From contig DASPXK010000342.1 in NCBI GenBank assembly GCA_035637315.1, forward strand, positions 1 to 25,431: a stretch of 25,431 bases of DNA, given 5' to 3'. Below the pieces are notes generated by a model. It worked only from the letters and a program-made list of their open reading frames with translations. It was not told the origin of the DNA and did not search any database. Both the position numbers and the translations under genes were made by a program. The DNA is from DASPXK01 sp035637315. GTDB taxonomy: Bacteria; Chloroflexota; UBA6077; JACCZL01. Positions 6,237 through 14,334 of this stretch are shown piece after piece (the first letter of the stretch is position 1; each line of letters begins with the position of its first letter).

Positions 6237-7297
6237 GCCACGCCGCTCGGGAGCGGCTCGACCTCAGCCTCGTCCCCCGCGTCGGCTGACAGGTCTCGCC
6301 AAGACACGTGCTCGCGTCCGAAGAAAGCCAACCCGATCGAGGTGACCAGCACGTACTGGGTGACGTGCGCCAGGATCGCCAGGGCGAGCGCCACTTCCGG
6401 CCCGACGCCGAATACCGAAAGGGCGGCCATCGCGAAGAACTGGAACGTCCCAACGTAGCCCGGCGACGACGGCAGCATAATGCCGAGGTTGACAACCGCC
6501 AGCAGCAGTCCGCAGGCCGCGGCCCGCTGGCCGGTCGAGAGTCCTAGCTGGAACGCGTTCGAGAGGATGAAGTATGAGCTCCATTCAAGCGACCAGACGG
6601 CTATCGACAGCAGCACGGTCCTGGCCAGGACACCTGGGCGACGCATGGTGTTCAAGCCGGTCAGGAATGCCCCGAACGCCCCAGCGGTCCAGTGAGCCAT
6701 CCGAGTCGGGAATGGCTTGAGGGTCCAGCTCATGACCCGCTCGAACAGCTCGGGGTGCAGCATCACGGCGGCCACCCCGATGGCAACCGCCACGAACAGG
6801 CCACCGCCGAGGACCTCCACCTCCCGCCCCCAGCCGGGCAGGTCAACGACCAGCGATACGCCCCCCAGGAGGGCCACCAGCACCAGACCGTCGAACACGC
6901 GCTCGACGAAGATGCTCGCCAGGAGGTAGCTCTTGCGCACTCCTGAGCGGCGACGAAGCAAATAGGCGCGCGCGAGCTCGCCGAGACGGGCGGGCAGGAG
7001 ATTGTTGGCCGCGAAGCCGACCATCAGGATCCCGAACAGGGTCCCAAACGAGCACGAGACGGCCTCGGCCAGGATCACACGCCAACGAGCGGTGCGCAGC
7101 AGATAGCCTGAGAGCGTGCACAGCGCCGCTGGTGCGACCAGGACATAATTGCCGGCTGCCAGCGCGTCGAGCAGGCCGCGCAGGTCGACCCGATAGAATG
7201 CCAGGCCCAGGCACAGGATCGTGACCAGGATGCCCAGCAGTTGGCTCTTACGCAGCACGGGAGCGGCTCCCATCGACGACTGACCATGGCGCGGCAT
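6230..7297 (-). CDS. Flippase-like integral membrane protein (UPF0104/LPG_synthase_TM), copy 2
   Basis: This is a second UPF0104-type protein, 355 residues from the ATG at 7297. It shows the same signatures as its neighbours: GFAANNLLPARLGELARAYL, SIFVERVFDGLVL and LPSSPGYVGTFQFFAMA. About eight membrane segments are visible, with the basic turn LLRRRSGVRKSYLLA between two of them. The ATG at 7297 has AGGG six bases upstream. A GTG at 7312 would add five residues but has a poorer ribosome binding site. It lies 45 bp after the NHL-fusion gene and overlaps the next flippase-like gene by 7 bp. It is similar to, but clearly diverged from, the other two copies, so the duplication is old and not a recent tandem repeat. 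Confidence 0.87.
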   Translation of the reverse strand: MPRHGQSSMGAAPVLRKSQLLGILVTILCLGLAFYRVDLRGLLDALAAGNYVLVAPAALCTLSGYLLRTARWRVILAEAVSCSFGTLFGILMVGFAANNLLPARLGELARAYLLRRRSGVRKSYLLASIFVERVFDGLVLVALLGGVSLVVDLPGWGREVEVLGGGLFVAVAIGVAAVMLHPELFERVMSWTLKPFPTRMAHWTAGAFGAFLTGLNTMRRPGVLARTVLLSIAVWSLEWSSYFILSNAFQLGLSTGQRAAACGLLLAVVNLGIMLPSSPGYVGTFQFFAMAALSVFGVGPEVALALAILAHVTQYVLVTSIGLAFFGREHVSWRDLSADAGDEAEVEPLPSGVAC

Positions 7298-7342
7298 GTC
7301 GTGCCCTGACACGTCTCACGCTCGCCACCTGTGACAACGTGG

Positions 7343-10267
7343 TCAGCGCGCGTCCGGCTGCTGGTACCGGCTCACCACCCCGCCCGAGCTCTCGGTCACG
7401 TACAGCTCGCCGTCAGGGCCCACCTTGACTCCGGTCGGTATCCCGAGGCGCCCGCCGCGGTCGGCGGGTCGCGCCAGCGGCCGGGCCTGCCCGTCGGAGC
7501 CGACCACGAGCACGTCACCGCGGTCCGGGGCGGTCGTGTAGATCAGTCCTGTGGCGTCGGCTGCCACATAGGGCTTGTTGAGGATAGACTTGCTTTCCCA
7601 GCCGGGGATGGCGATGGTCCCACGCGGCGCGCCGCGTACGTCGAGGCGCTGTATTCTACCGTTCCAGGCGTCCGCGACCAAGAGCGTGTCGCCTTGGAAA
7701 GCCAGCCCGACCGGCTCGTTGAAACGGCCCGGCTCGCTGCCCTCGCCGCCGAAGGCACGCACGAACCTGCCGTCGGCGTCGAAGACCTGGATGCGCTTGT
7801 TACCCGTGTCGCTTATGTAAAGGAGGCCATCGGCCCCGATCGCGATGTCGCGCGGCCCCCAGAACAGGCCCGTCGCGGAGTTGGGATCGGCACGCGCATC
7901 GACGAGCCCTCCCCAGGACAGCAGCGGTCGACCGTCGCTGCTGAACTTCTGAATACGGTGGTTCCAGGTATCCGCCACGAAGACATCGCCGCTCGGGCTG
8001 ACCGCGATGCCCCACGGCTCAGCGAACTCGCCCTCGCCCGCGCCAGCCCGCCCCCACGAGGTCGCGATCGAGCCGTCCGGATTGAACACGGTCACTCGAT
8101 TGGCCCGCCCCTCGGCGACGTACAGTCGACCATCCGGGCCAAGCGCGGCCCCCTTCGGCTCGACGAGCAGCGGCTCGCCCGAACGGCCCACTCCCCACAG
8201 CGACACGTTTCCATCGATGGTCTCGACCGCGGCCTCCCGAGGCGCGTTTGGCAGGACGGCCGCGCCGGGGCGGCCCGGCGCGGCGGGAAAAGTGGCGACT
8301 GGCGCCGGGCCAATGCTCGGCACCTCTTTGCGCACGAAGAAGTAGAACTCCCGCGCTCCAAGCGGGTTGAGTGGCTCGCGATAGACCAGATACTTCAGCA
8401 GCTTGGCCCGCGTCACCGGGTCCACGAGGCTGGACCAGATCAGCCCGGGGTTGGACTGCCAGTTCTTGTAATCCTCCGGGTACCACCAGTTCAGACGGTA
8501 CTTCTGGCCCACGTAGTCGCCAAGCTGGTCCCTGATCGGGTCCAGGTTTGGCGCCATGACGAGGATCACCGGATAGTCTTTGAGATTGATGTCCGGGCCA
8601 AACGTCTTTGTGAAGTAGCGCCGGTTCTTGTAGTCACGCAGGTACCATTCGAATGGCCACGAGACGCTCTCGTGGACGACGGTCTGGCCGCCAATCACCT
8701 CGCTGTAGCCATTGTCCATCAAGATTCGCAGATCGCCGCGCTGCCCGGTCTGAAAGCCGATCCGCTCGACCTCCCGGGTGACCCATACGACGTCCGGTGA
8801 GGACTGCACGTAGACCAGCATCTCGACCGGAATGTCGCCGTGCGCGTAGGTCACCATCCACGACGTGTGGACGTAGAAGAAGCTGAGCACTAGCAGCGCA
8901 ACGGCCATGAGCGGGCGGCCGATCCGCACCTGCCGCGCCACCTTGAGGTAAAACAGCCCGCCGATCGAGCCCGAGATCACCGCCACGAGCGCCATTCGCT
9001 CGAGGCTGCGTGACTGCGTCTCGAGTGGGGTCAAGGTCTGATTGGCCCCGAGCGCCACCACTGCCGCCGAGCAGGTCGCGACCAGGAGGCCGAGGCCGAG
9101 CGCAACCAGCGCTGGGCGCTCCAGTAGCGTTCGCGGGTGGAACGAGGCGCTCCAATCTCCAAGCCAGCGGCTGCCGAGCAGCACCAGCGGGAGCGCCACG
9201 TGCGGCAGCAACCACGGCATCTTCTCTCCAGCCCAGGAGTAGATGACGAATCCCGCGACAAACCAGTAAGCGCAGAACCAGCCAAACAGCGAACAGCGCA
9301 GCCACCTCGAGGCCATCGCGGCGATGCCGAAGACCAGGGGCACGAACTCGTACAGCGGCAACAGCAGCGCGTAGTAATAAAACGGCTGGCCGCCACGCTG
9401 AACCGAGTGCTGGTCGAACCAGTACTTGAGGGCACCGACCGAGCCGGACCACAGCCCACCCAGGTTGCACGGGCGGCCCAGCAGACAGTTCCACGGATCG
9501 CCGAGATTGGTCAAGAAGGTGGTGAAGAGAAGCACGTAAAGGCCGAAGAAAATCCCCAGGCACTCGAGCCAGGTCCGTACCTTGATGTCACGCAGAGCCG
9601 CGCGGGCGGGCGACCAGTGATCGTGCAGGGGTGAAGTCGCCCACAGCAGGCCAAAGAAGGTCATGAAGAGGAAAGCGTGGATGTAGGTGGCCTCTTTGTC
9701 GGCAAAGGCCAGGATCAGCGCAAGACTCCCCGCGTGCAGATAGCGAACGTTTCGCGTCCTGATCCAGCCGAAGATGCCGACCACCATCGCCAGGGTGAAG
9801 AAGTCGAGGTAGATGTCCTCGCGCGTGAACCTGGAGAAGTACAGGTAGGCTGGACCGATCGTAAAGATGATCGAGGCGACGATTGCGCCCCGTGGGCCCA
9901 GCTCAGCGCGCAGGAAGTAGGGCAGCAGAATCAGCGCCGTCCCAAACTGCACGGCCGCCAGCCGGCCGGTCACGTCACTGTCGCCGAAGAGGAAGTACAT
10001 GAGCGCGTTGACGTGGAACTGGAACGGTCCGTGCATCAGCGGATCGTGGATGTAACCGCGCCCGACGTAGAGGTACCAGGAGTAGACGGCGTGCAGGCTC
10101 TCGTCGTGGTGGTACGCCCGCGAGCCGAGGTCGTGCAGGCGCAACGCCAGGCCGACGAGGCCGAGCCCTAGGAATGGGATCAGGGTAGCCCAGGTGGGGC
10201 GTGGGAGCGGCGATGGGGAGGGCGGCGCTGCGACCGGGGCGAGCGGGCGTTCAGTTAGCTGGACCAT
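7343..10267 (-). CDS. Agl23-type GT-C membrane protein fused to a six-bladed NHL propeller
   Basis: This is a 974-residue fusion. Residues ~25-480 are polytopic, and the first outer loop carries the acidic GT-C motif YHHDESLHAVYSWYLYVG (Asp55, Glu56), followed by YIHDPLMHGPFQFH. These are hallmarks of TIGR03663, annotated as flippase-activity-associated Agl23 of archaeal protein glycosylation. A soluble part follows with SWPFEWYLRDYKNRRYF. After a Pro/Ala-rich linker (~655-685), residues ~688-974 contain six NHL blades, for example PWGIAVSPSGDVFVADTWN and PRDIAIGADGLLYISDTGN. NHL propellers bind protein, peptide or sugar ligands. The ATG at 10267 has a weak GGTGA upstream. The propeller should be extracytoplasmic if it follows the usual GT-C topology. 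The catalytic donor and acceptor are unknown. Confidence 0.87.
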   Translation of the reverse strand: MVQLTERPLAPVAAPPSPSPLPRPTWATLIPFLGLGLVGLALRLHDLGSRAYHHDESLHAVYSWYLYVGRGYIHDPLMHGPFQFHVNALMYFLFGDSDVTGRLAAVQFGTALILLPYFLRAELGPRGAIVASIIFTIGPAYLYFSRFTREDIYLDFFTLAMVVGIFGWIRTRNVRYLHAGSLALILAFADKEATYIHAFLFMTFFGLLWATSPLHDHWSPARAALRDIKVRTWLECLGIFFGLYVLLFTTFLTNLGDPWNCLLGRPCNLGGLWSGSVGALKYWFDQHSVQRGGQPFYYYALLLPLYEFVPLVFGIAAMASRWLRCSLFGWFCAYWFVAGFVIYSWAGEKMPWLLPHVALPLVLLGSRWLGDWSASFHPRTLLERPALVALGLGLLVATCSAAVVALGANQTLTPLETQSRSLERMALVAVISGSIGGLFYLKVARQVRIGRPLMAVALLVLSFFYVHTSWMVTYAHGDIPVEMLVYVQSSPDVVWVTREVERIGFQTGQRGDLRILMDNGYSEVIGGQTVVHESVSWPFEWYLRDYKNRRYFTKTFGPDINLKDYPVILVMAPNLDPIRDQLGDYVGQKYRLNWWYPEDYKNWQSNPGLIWSSLVDPVTRAKLLKYLVYREPLNPLGAREFYFFVRKEVPSIGPAPVATFPAAPGRPGAAVLPNAPREAAVETIDGNVSLWGVGRSGEPLLVEPKGAALGPDGRLYVAEGRANRVTVFNPDGSIATSWGRAGAGEGEFAEPWGIAVSPSGDVFVADTWNHRIQKFSSDGRPLLSWGGLVDARADPNSATGLFWGPRDIAIGADGLLYISDTGNKRIQVFDADGRFVRAFGGEGSEPGRFNEPVGLAFQGDTLLVADAWNGRIQRLDVRGAPRGTIAIPGWESKSILNKPYVAADATGLIYTTAPDRGDVLVVGSDGQARPLARPADRGGRLGIPTGVKVGPDGELYVTESSGGVVSRYQQPDAR

Positions 10268-10318
10268 CTCGCGATCACCGTGGCCGCGGGCGGCGCGAGG
10301 AGACGGGCCTGAACATAC

Positions 10319-10342
10319 AAAAGCGCCGGCCTACTCGCCGGC
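10319..10342 (-). terminator. GC hairpin with T-run between the 563-aa and 974-aa genes
   Basis: On the minus strand GCCGGC (10342-10337), a 6-nt loop that contains the TAG stop of the 563-aa gene, and GCCGGC (10330-10325) form a 6-bp all-GC stem. It is followed two bases later by TTTT (10322-10319). This resembles an intrinsic terminator or attenuator. The T-run is short, so partial read-through is likely. It sits in the largest gap (63 bp) among the GT-C genes. Confidence 0.45.
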
Positions 10343-12022
10343 TGGTTGTACGACCAGTATAACATAGGGCCGCGCATCGACGAGGTCTTGGCGGCCGATC
10401 ACCCACCTCCAGACGCGGGCCGGAGCAAGGTCCAGCGTGGCCCAATCGGACCGATAACCGACCACCAGTCGGTCGGCCCGAAAATCAGTGCCCAACGCGG
10501 CCGGGGGCTCCCCCAGCAGCCGCGCCGAGGGCACCCCCCCAGCCGCCGTGTCGTAGCGTACGGTCGGCACGTCGCGTAGCGCCCAGGCGACCAGCGGGCG
10601 CAGGCTCGGGTCGACCGGGATCGGCCCATCAGGATTGGCCCGCAGCCACTTCAGCGCCTCTTCGCGCACGACCTTGATCTCGTCCGTGAGTACGGCCTGC
10701 TCCAGCAAGTGGGCCCGCCCGGTTCCGCGGGCCTCGAGGAGTCGTGACGTCGTGGTGATAGACCAGAGCCCGACCAGGATGAGAACAAACGTCGCAAGCG
10801 CGGCTCGGCATTCAGCCGCCCGCAACACGCTGAAGGCGAGGACAACCACGACAAGCAAGCCCGCCACGGCTACGATGCTGGCAATCGACCATGGCGGCTG
10901 GGCCGGGCTGGCCCGCAGGACTGAGTTGATATGGAAAGCCGCGGTGATCAGAGGCACCAGGCCGGCGAGGCCGAACAAGCTGGAACGAAAGGTCCCATGG
11001 CTCGCGACCGTCTCGAGCAACTGGCTCAGGCCCAGCCCAGCCAGCAGCCCGGCTGGCAGGAGCGGGAGGACCAGATAGCGCACGTCGGGCTGGCGCATCA
11101 ATGCTGTTGTCGCCACGGCCACCGCGAGCCAGATCGCCAGCAGGCGAACGGCGCGCGGTTGGCGCCGATAGCCGGCCAGGCCGACGGCAGCCAGCGCCAG
11201 CACGCCCCCGTCTATTAGCAGCAGCAAGAGCGGCCCCGCCAGACCAGCCCCGCGGACCACGTCCGCGGACCAGCGCCAAAACGGGTCCACCAGGCCCGCC
11301 TGGAGGCCGATCGGATTCATCAGCAGCCGAGTGTTCACCGCTGTGGCCAGGACAAGGGCGACAACGACCGCCTGCCTCGCACTGGCTCGCGCGACAGGCC
11401 ACCAGGGGCCGCGGGTCAGTGAGTCGCCCTCGGCGATGGCAGCCGCCAGGGCCAGGCCAGCAGCGCCGACCACGAAGCTCGGATCAGCCGCTAGCCCGAG
11501 CACGATGGTTGCGAGCCCGCTCACGAGCCATCGCCCGTCCGCCTCATGAGCAAGGCGATAGCCGCAGGCGGCCGTCGCGAGCAAGAAGAGTACGACCAGC
11601 ACCGTTGGCGAGGCGCTGCGGGAGGCCACGACCAGGGGCGGACAGGCCGCCAGCGTCAGCCCCGCGGACCAGGCGGCCAGGTTGCCGAGCGCCGGTCGCA
11701 ACAGGCATGGGATGAGGACGGCCCCAGCCCCGGCCGCGACCGACAGCAGACGGGCCTGGCCATCGCCGGCGCTGAACAAGCCGAACACGAATGACAGTAC
11801 GTTCGGCATCAGTGGACCGCCGGCGTATGTCACCTGGCCCTCGTTCCACAGCGTCCAACCCTCCAGAGCGCGCTGGCCTTCCGCCGGGTCGAGCGGAGGC
11901 TCGCCGAGACTGGCGACCCGGACGATCAGCGCGACGGCGAGGAGCAGGCCCCAGGCCGCGACCTCGCGCATGCCGAGCCCGGCCCACCCGGCGGCCAAGG
12001 CGGGGCTTGCCTCGGCTCTCAC
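10331..12022 (-). CDS. Divergent Agl23-like GT-C membrane protein
   Basis: This is a 563-residue polytopic protein. Its layout follows the Agl23 region of the next gene: a first membrane helix, an outer loop DPAEGQRALEGWTLWNEG that aligns with the HDES-AVYSWYLYVG loop, about ten more hydrophobic segments, and a ~130-residue soluble tail containing VAWALRDVPTVRY, which parallels EWYLRDYKNRRYF. The adjacent Asp-Glu pair is absent; Asp45 and Glu48 are three residues apart instead. It may therefore use another substrate or be non-catalytic. The start is a GTG at 12022 that shares GTGA with the stop of the DUF2298 gene, indicating translational coupling. Membership in the family is by pattern and weaker than for the 974-aa protein. 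Confidence 0.75.
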   Translation of the reverse strand: MRAEASPALAAGWAGLGMREVAAWGLLLAVALIVRVASLGEPPLDPAEGQRALEGWTLWNEGQVTYAGGPLMPNVLSFVFGLFSAGDGQARLLSVAAGAGAVLIPCLLRPALGNLAAWSAGLTLAACPPLVVASRSASPTVLVVLFLLATAACGYRLAHEADGRWLVSGLATIVLGLAADPSFVVGAAGLALAAAIAEGDSLTRGPWWPVARASARQAVVVALVLATAVNTRLLMNPIGLQAGLVDPFWRWSADVVRGAGLAGPLLLLLIDGGVLALAAVGLAGYRRQPRAVRLLAIWLAVAVATTALMRQPDVRYLVLPLLPAGLLAGLGLSQLLETVASHGTFRSSLFGLAGLVPLITAAFHINSVLRASPAQPPWSIASIVAVAGLLVVVVLAFSVLRAAECRAALATFVLILVGLWSITTTSRLLEARGTGRAHLLEQAVLTDEIKVVREEALKWLRANPDGPIPVDPSLRPLVAWALRDVPTVRYDTAAGGVPSARLLGEPPAALGTDFRADRLVVGYRSDWATLDLAPARVWRWVIGRQDLVDARPYVILVVQPAGE

Positions 12023-14331
12023 CGCGTCCGCTCGGCTTGCCCTTGGGTGGGCAGGGAGTAGACGGTGGTTCCGCCTCGCCCGAACGCGATCGGCAACAGG
12101 CGGCCAAGCCGCTGCTGGGCCTCCGGCCCGTATTGTGAGCGCTCCAGAGTCCCGAAGACCAGGAAACGCGCGTGGTAGGGCTCGGCCCGCGCAGACAACG
12201 CCTCGACGGTTTCGGCTCGGTAGATGGCGTCGACGTCTCGCTGGCGCTGGATCAGTTCAGGCCGCTCGCCCCGCCACTGGAGCTCGTGGCCAACCCAACC
12301 TACGATAGTCGGCAGGCCGGAGAAGGTCGAGACCCGAGCGTACAACTCGTAGTCCGGGCCGACCGCCTCGATTACGATCGGCCGGCCGCCGGCATTTGCT
12401 CGAAGCCACTCGATCGCATCCAGATCGGAGGGGCTGCCGCGACGTAGGAAGCGTGCGCCGTCCAGAGTCGGCTCGATTTGAAAGTGGTCGGATTTGGTCC
12501 ACGTCGCCGCGAGCGGGTAGACGAGGCCGGGCCCAAGCACCAGCGCGACTAGCAAGATCGTGACCCGCCGCCAGGTCGCGCGCCCGCTCGACCAGAGCAG
12601 CCCGAGCGCGGTGGCGCCCGCGATGGCCAGCAGGACCCAGGCGTCGTAGTGGAGCTTGAAGACGGTGTTCATGCGAGTGCCGAAGACGTCGCGGACGTAG
12701 AAGAGCTCGACGCCAACCAGCACGGCCACCGACACGCAGGCCAGCAGCCAGGCAAAAAGCGCCGACGCCTCCCGCCTGCTGGGCCACCCGCTGCCCGCTC
12801 GGAGCCATGGCCAGCCGGCCCAGCCGAGCGCCATGCCAACCAGACCCAGCATTACGAGAGTTGGCTCTTGCAAAAGCAGCAGGGCGCCGAGCGCCGCGCC
12901 GGCTGCCAACCTAACCCCCCAGCCCCCTTCCCTGAAGGGAAGGGGGAGCAGTTCGAGAGGTCCCCCTTTCCCTTCAGGGAAGGGGGTCAGGGGGTTAGGT
13001 TTGTCGAGCCTCATCCACCCCGCCAAAGCTAACGTCACAATCAGGGCCGGGCCAAACAGGATGAGCATCGAGGCGAGCGGGGTGCGCTCGCCCACCACTC
13101 CCAGGCCGAGCCGCTGAGATTCGTAGCCGACGAAATACGGCGCGACGGCCAGCGGCGCCAGGACCGGCGGAGCCAACACGAACGCCACTCGCCGCCGCAG
13201 ATCGGCCGCCGAGCCGGACCTTCGCCACGCCTCGAGCGCGCCGGCCAGCAACAGCAGTCCGAAAAACGTCGGCACGTCCCAGGTATTGGCCGCGATCAGG
13301 GCACCCAACACGATCGCCGCCACTACCGTCCTGGGCAGACTCTCCGCCTCGCGGCGGTCGAGCCAGGGCGCGACCGCGAGCGCGACGATAGCCAGGTCGA
13401 GCGGAATCGCGGTGTAATGCGGATGGAGGTCGCCGAGCAGGTACGAAAAGTACGGGAACTCCGTGATTCCATCCGGCTGGATATTGGGGATCACGCGCGA
13501 GGCCCGCCACCACCACGCGCCGTCGAGCGGCGGCGTTGCGCCCCCCATCCCGACGCCGAGACCCTTCACCCCGACGGCTTGCCAGAAGCTCCCCGAGCCC
13601 CATCCGGCGGCCGCGACAAGCTCCAGCACCCCCTCCAGGTTGCCCATCAGCATCGCCATCGCGGCGCCAAGGAAGCCGAACAGCAGGGCCCGCGTATCCA
13701 CCCCACCGGGCTCGCGAGGCTCGGCGCGCGCCAGCAGGCCGTAGACGATGCTCGTGACGCCCAGAAAGGCGTTCGCGAACACGAGTGCGACGGCCAGGTT
13801 GTACGTGACCGGGCCCGGGGTGCCGCTCAGCTTGGCGGGCAAGCCAAGCAGAAGGTAGCCAAAGTGGTAGTAGGGCATGCCGAAGCCGGCCAGCCAGGGA
13901 TCTTCGGCGGGCAGGTCCGGCGCAGATAGGAAGGCGTTCATGAGCGCGAAGTCCATGAACTTCTCTTGGCCCACGATGTCGCCGTTGTAGGCCCGCACGA
14001 GGATCGCCGCGCCCAGCGCCAGCAGGAACGCCGTCTCCAGCAGTAGAACGATGCGCCACCTGGCAGCCAGACCCACTCGGCACTCCTGGCCCCAGATCCA
14101 CCAGCATGCGACCGCCACCACGAGCACGATCGCCGTGCTGGGCGGCCGCGTGAAATCCGTGAACCCGAGCATGCTCGAAAGCCAGGCCAGGTAGCCGATC
14201 AGGAGCAGACCTATCAGTTTGGAAAAGCCGTAGCCGCGGTCGGGAAGGGCGCGGAAGACACGGCACGTGAGCGGGAGCACGGCGATGGCGAGCGCCTGTA
14301 CCGTCACCAGCCAGACGAGGACCGCCAGCAT
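12019..14331 (-). CDS. DUF2298 (Chlor_Arch_YYY) polytopic membrane protein
   Basis: This 770-residue protein belongs to DUF2298/TIGR03662, known mainly from Chloroflexi and Archaea and thought to be GT-C-like. Signatures in order: CRVFRALPDRGYGFSKLIGL near residue 23; QEKFMDFALMNAFL to DPWLAGFGMPYYHFGY (about 122-159); YFSYLLGDLHPHYTAIPLDL near 295; NTWDVPTFFG; and RMNTVFKLHYDAWVLL. A soluble tail of ~150 residues with DAIEWLRANAGGRPIVIEA ends the protein. Residues ~445-474 are encoded by an inserted palindromic element and are not family sequence. The ATG at 14331 lies 3 bp after the flippase-like gene; the end overlaps the next gene by 4 bp. The biochemical activity of the family is not established. 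Confidence 0.88.
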   Translation of the reverse strand: MLAVLVWLVTVQALAIAVLPLTCRVFRALPDRGYGFSKLIGLLLIGYLAWLSSMLGFTDFTRPPSTAIVLVVAVACWWIWGQECRVGLAARWRIVLLLETAFLLALGAAILVRAYNGDIVGQEKFMDFALMNAFLSAPDLPAEDPWLAGFGMPYYHFGYLLLGLPAKLSGTPGPVTYNLAVALVFANAFLGVTSIVYGLLARAEPREPGGVDTRALLFGFLGAAMAMLMGNLEGVLELVAAAGWGSGSFWQAVGVKGLGVGMGGATPPLDGAWWWRASRVIPNIQPDGITEFPYFSYLLGDLHPHYTAIPLDLAIVALAVAPWLDRREAESLPRTVVAAIVLGALIAANTWDVPTFFGLLLLAGALEAWRRSGSAADLRRRVAFVLAPPVLAPLAVAPYFVGYESQRLGLGVVGERTPLASMLILFGPALIVTLALAGWMRLDKPNPLTPFPEGKGGPLELLPLPFREGGWGVRLAAGAALGALLLLQEPTLVMLGLVGMALGWAGWPWLRAGSGWPSRREASALFAWLLACVSVAVLVGVELFYVRDVFGTRMNTVFKLHYDAWVLLAIAGATALGLLWSSGRATWRRVTILLVALVLGPGLVYPLAATWTKSDHFQIEPTLDGARFLRRGSPSDLDAIEWLRANAGGRPIVIEAVGPDYELYARVSTFSGLPTIVGWVGHELQWRGERPELIQRQRDVDAIYRAETVEALSARAEPYHARFLVFGTLERSQYGPEAQQRLGRLLPIAFGRGGTTVYSLPTQGQAERTR
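12909..12999. repeat. Nested palindromic repeat inserted in frame in the DUF2298 gene
   Basis: About 91 bp form a long imperfect inverted repeat with ACCTAACCCCC at one end and GGGGGTTAGG at the other. Each arm also contains an inner palindrome, CCCTTCCCT-GA-AGGGAAGGG on the left and a close copy on the right. The centre is a short unique loop (about 12948-12960). It lies inside the 770-aa coding sequence without breaking the frame and encodes the low-complexity segment NPLTPFPEGKGG - LELL - PLPFREGGWGV. The opposite strand encodes a near-identical peptide, as expected of a palindrome. The composition differs sharply from the flanking codons, and the form matches non-autonomous dispersed repeats rather than gene sequence. 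Confidence 0.85.
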
Positions 14332-14334
14332 GGG

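Noticed and set aside
7331..8800. 489-residue plus-strand open frame
   Set aside because: It is antisense to the NHL propeller and the tail of the Agl23-type protein. It has no family motifs, is rich in Arg/Pro/Gly, and arises from GC3-rich codons read on the opposite strand.
12909..12999. Intrinsic terminator reading of the palindrome in the DUF2298 gene
   Set aside because: It lies mid-gene with no T-run and has the nested form of a dispersed repeat. A terminator there would cut the operon within a coding region.
12995..14266. 423-residue minus-strand open frame
   Set aside because: It is an alternative frame of the DUF2298 gene. The translation is Arg/Ala/Gly-rich without membrane segments, while the overlapping frame has all DUF2298 motifs.
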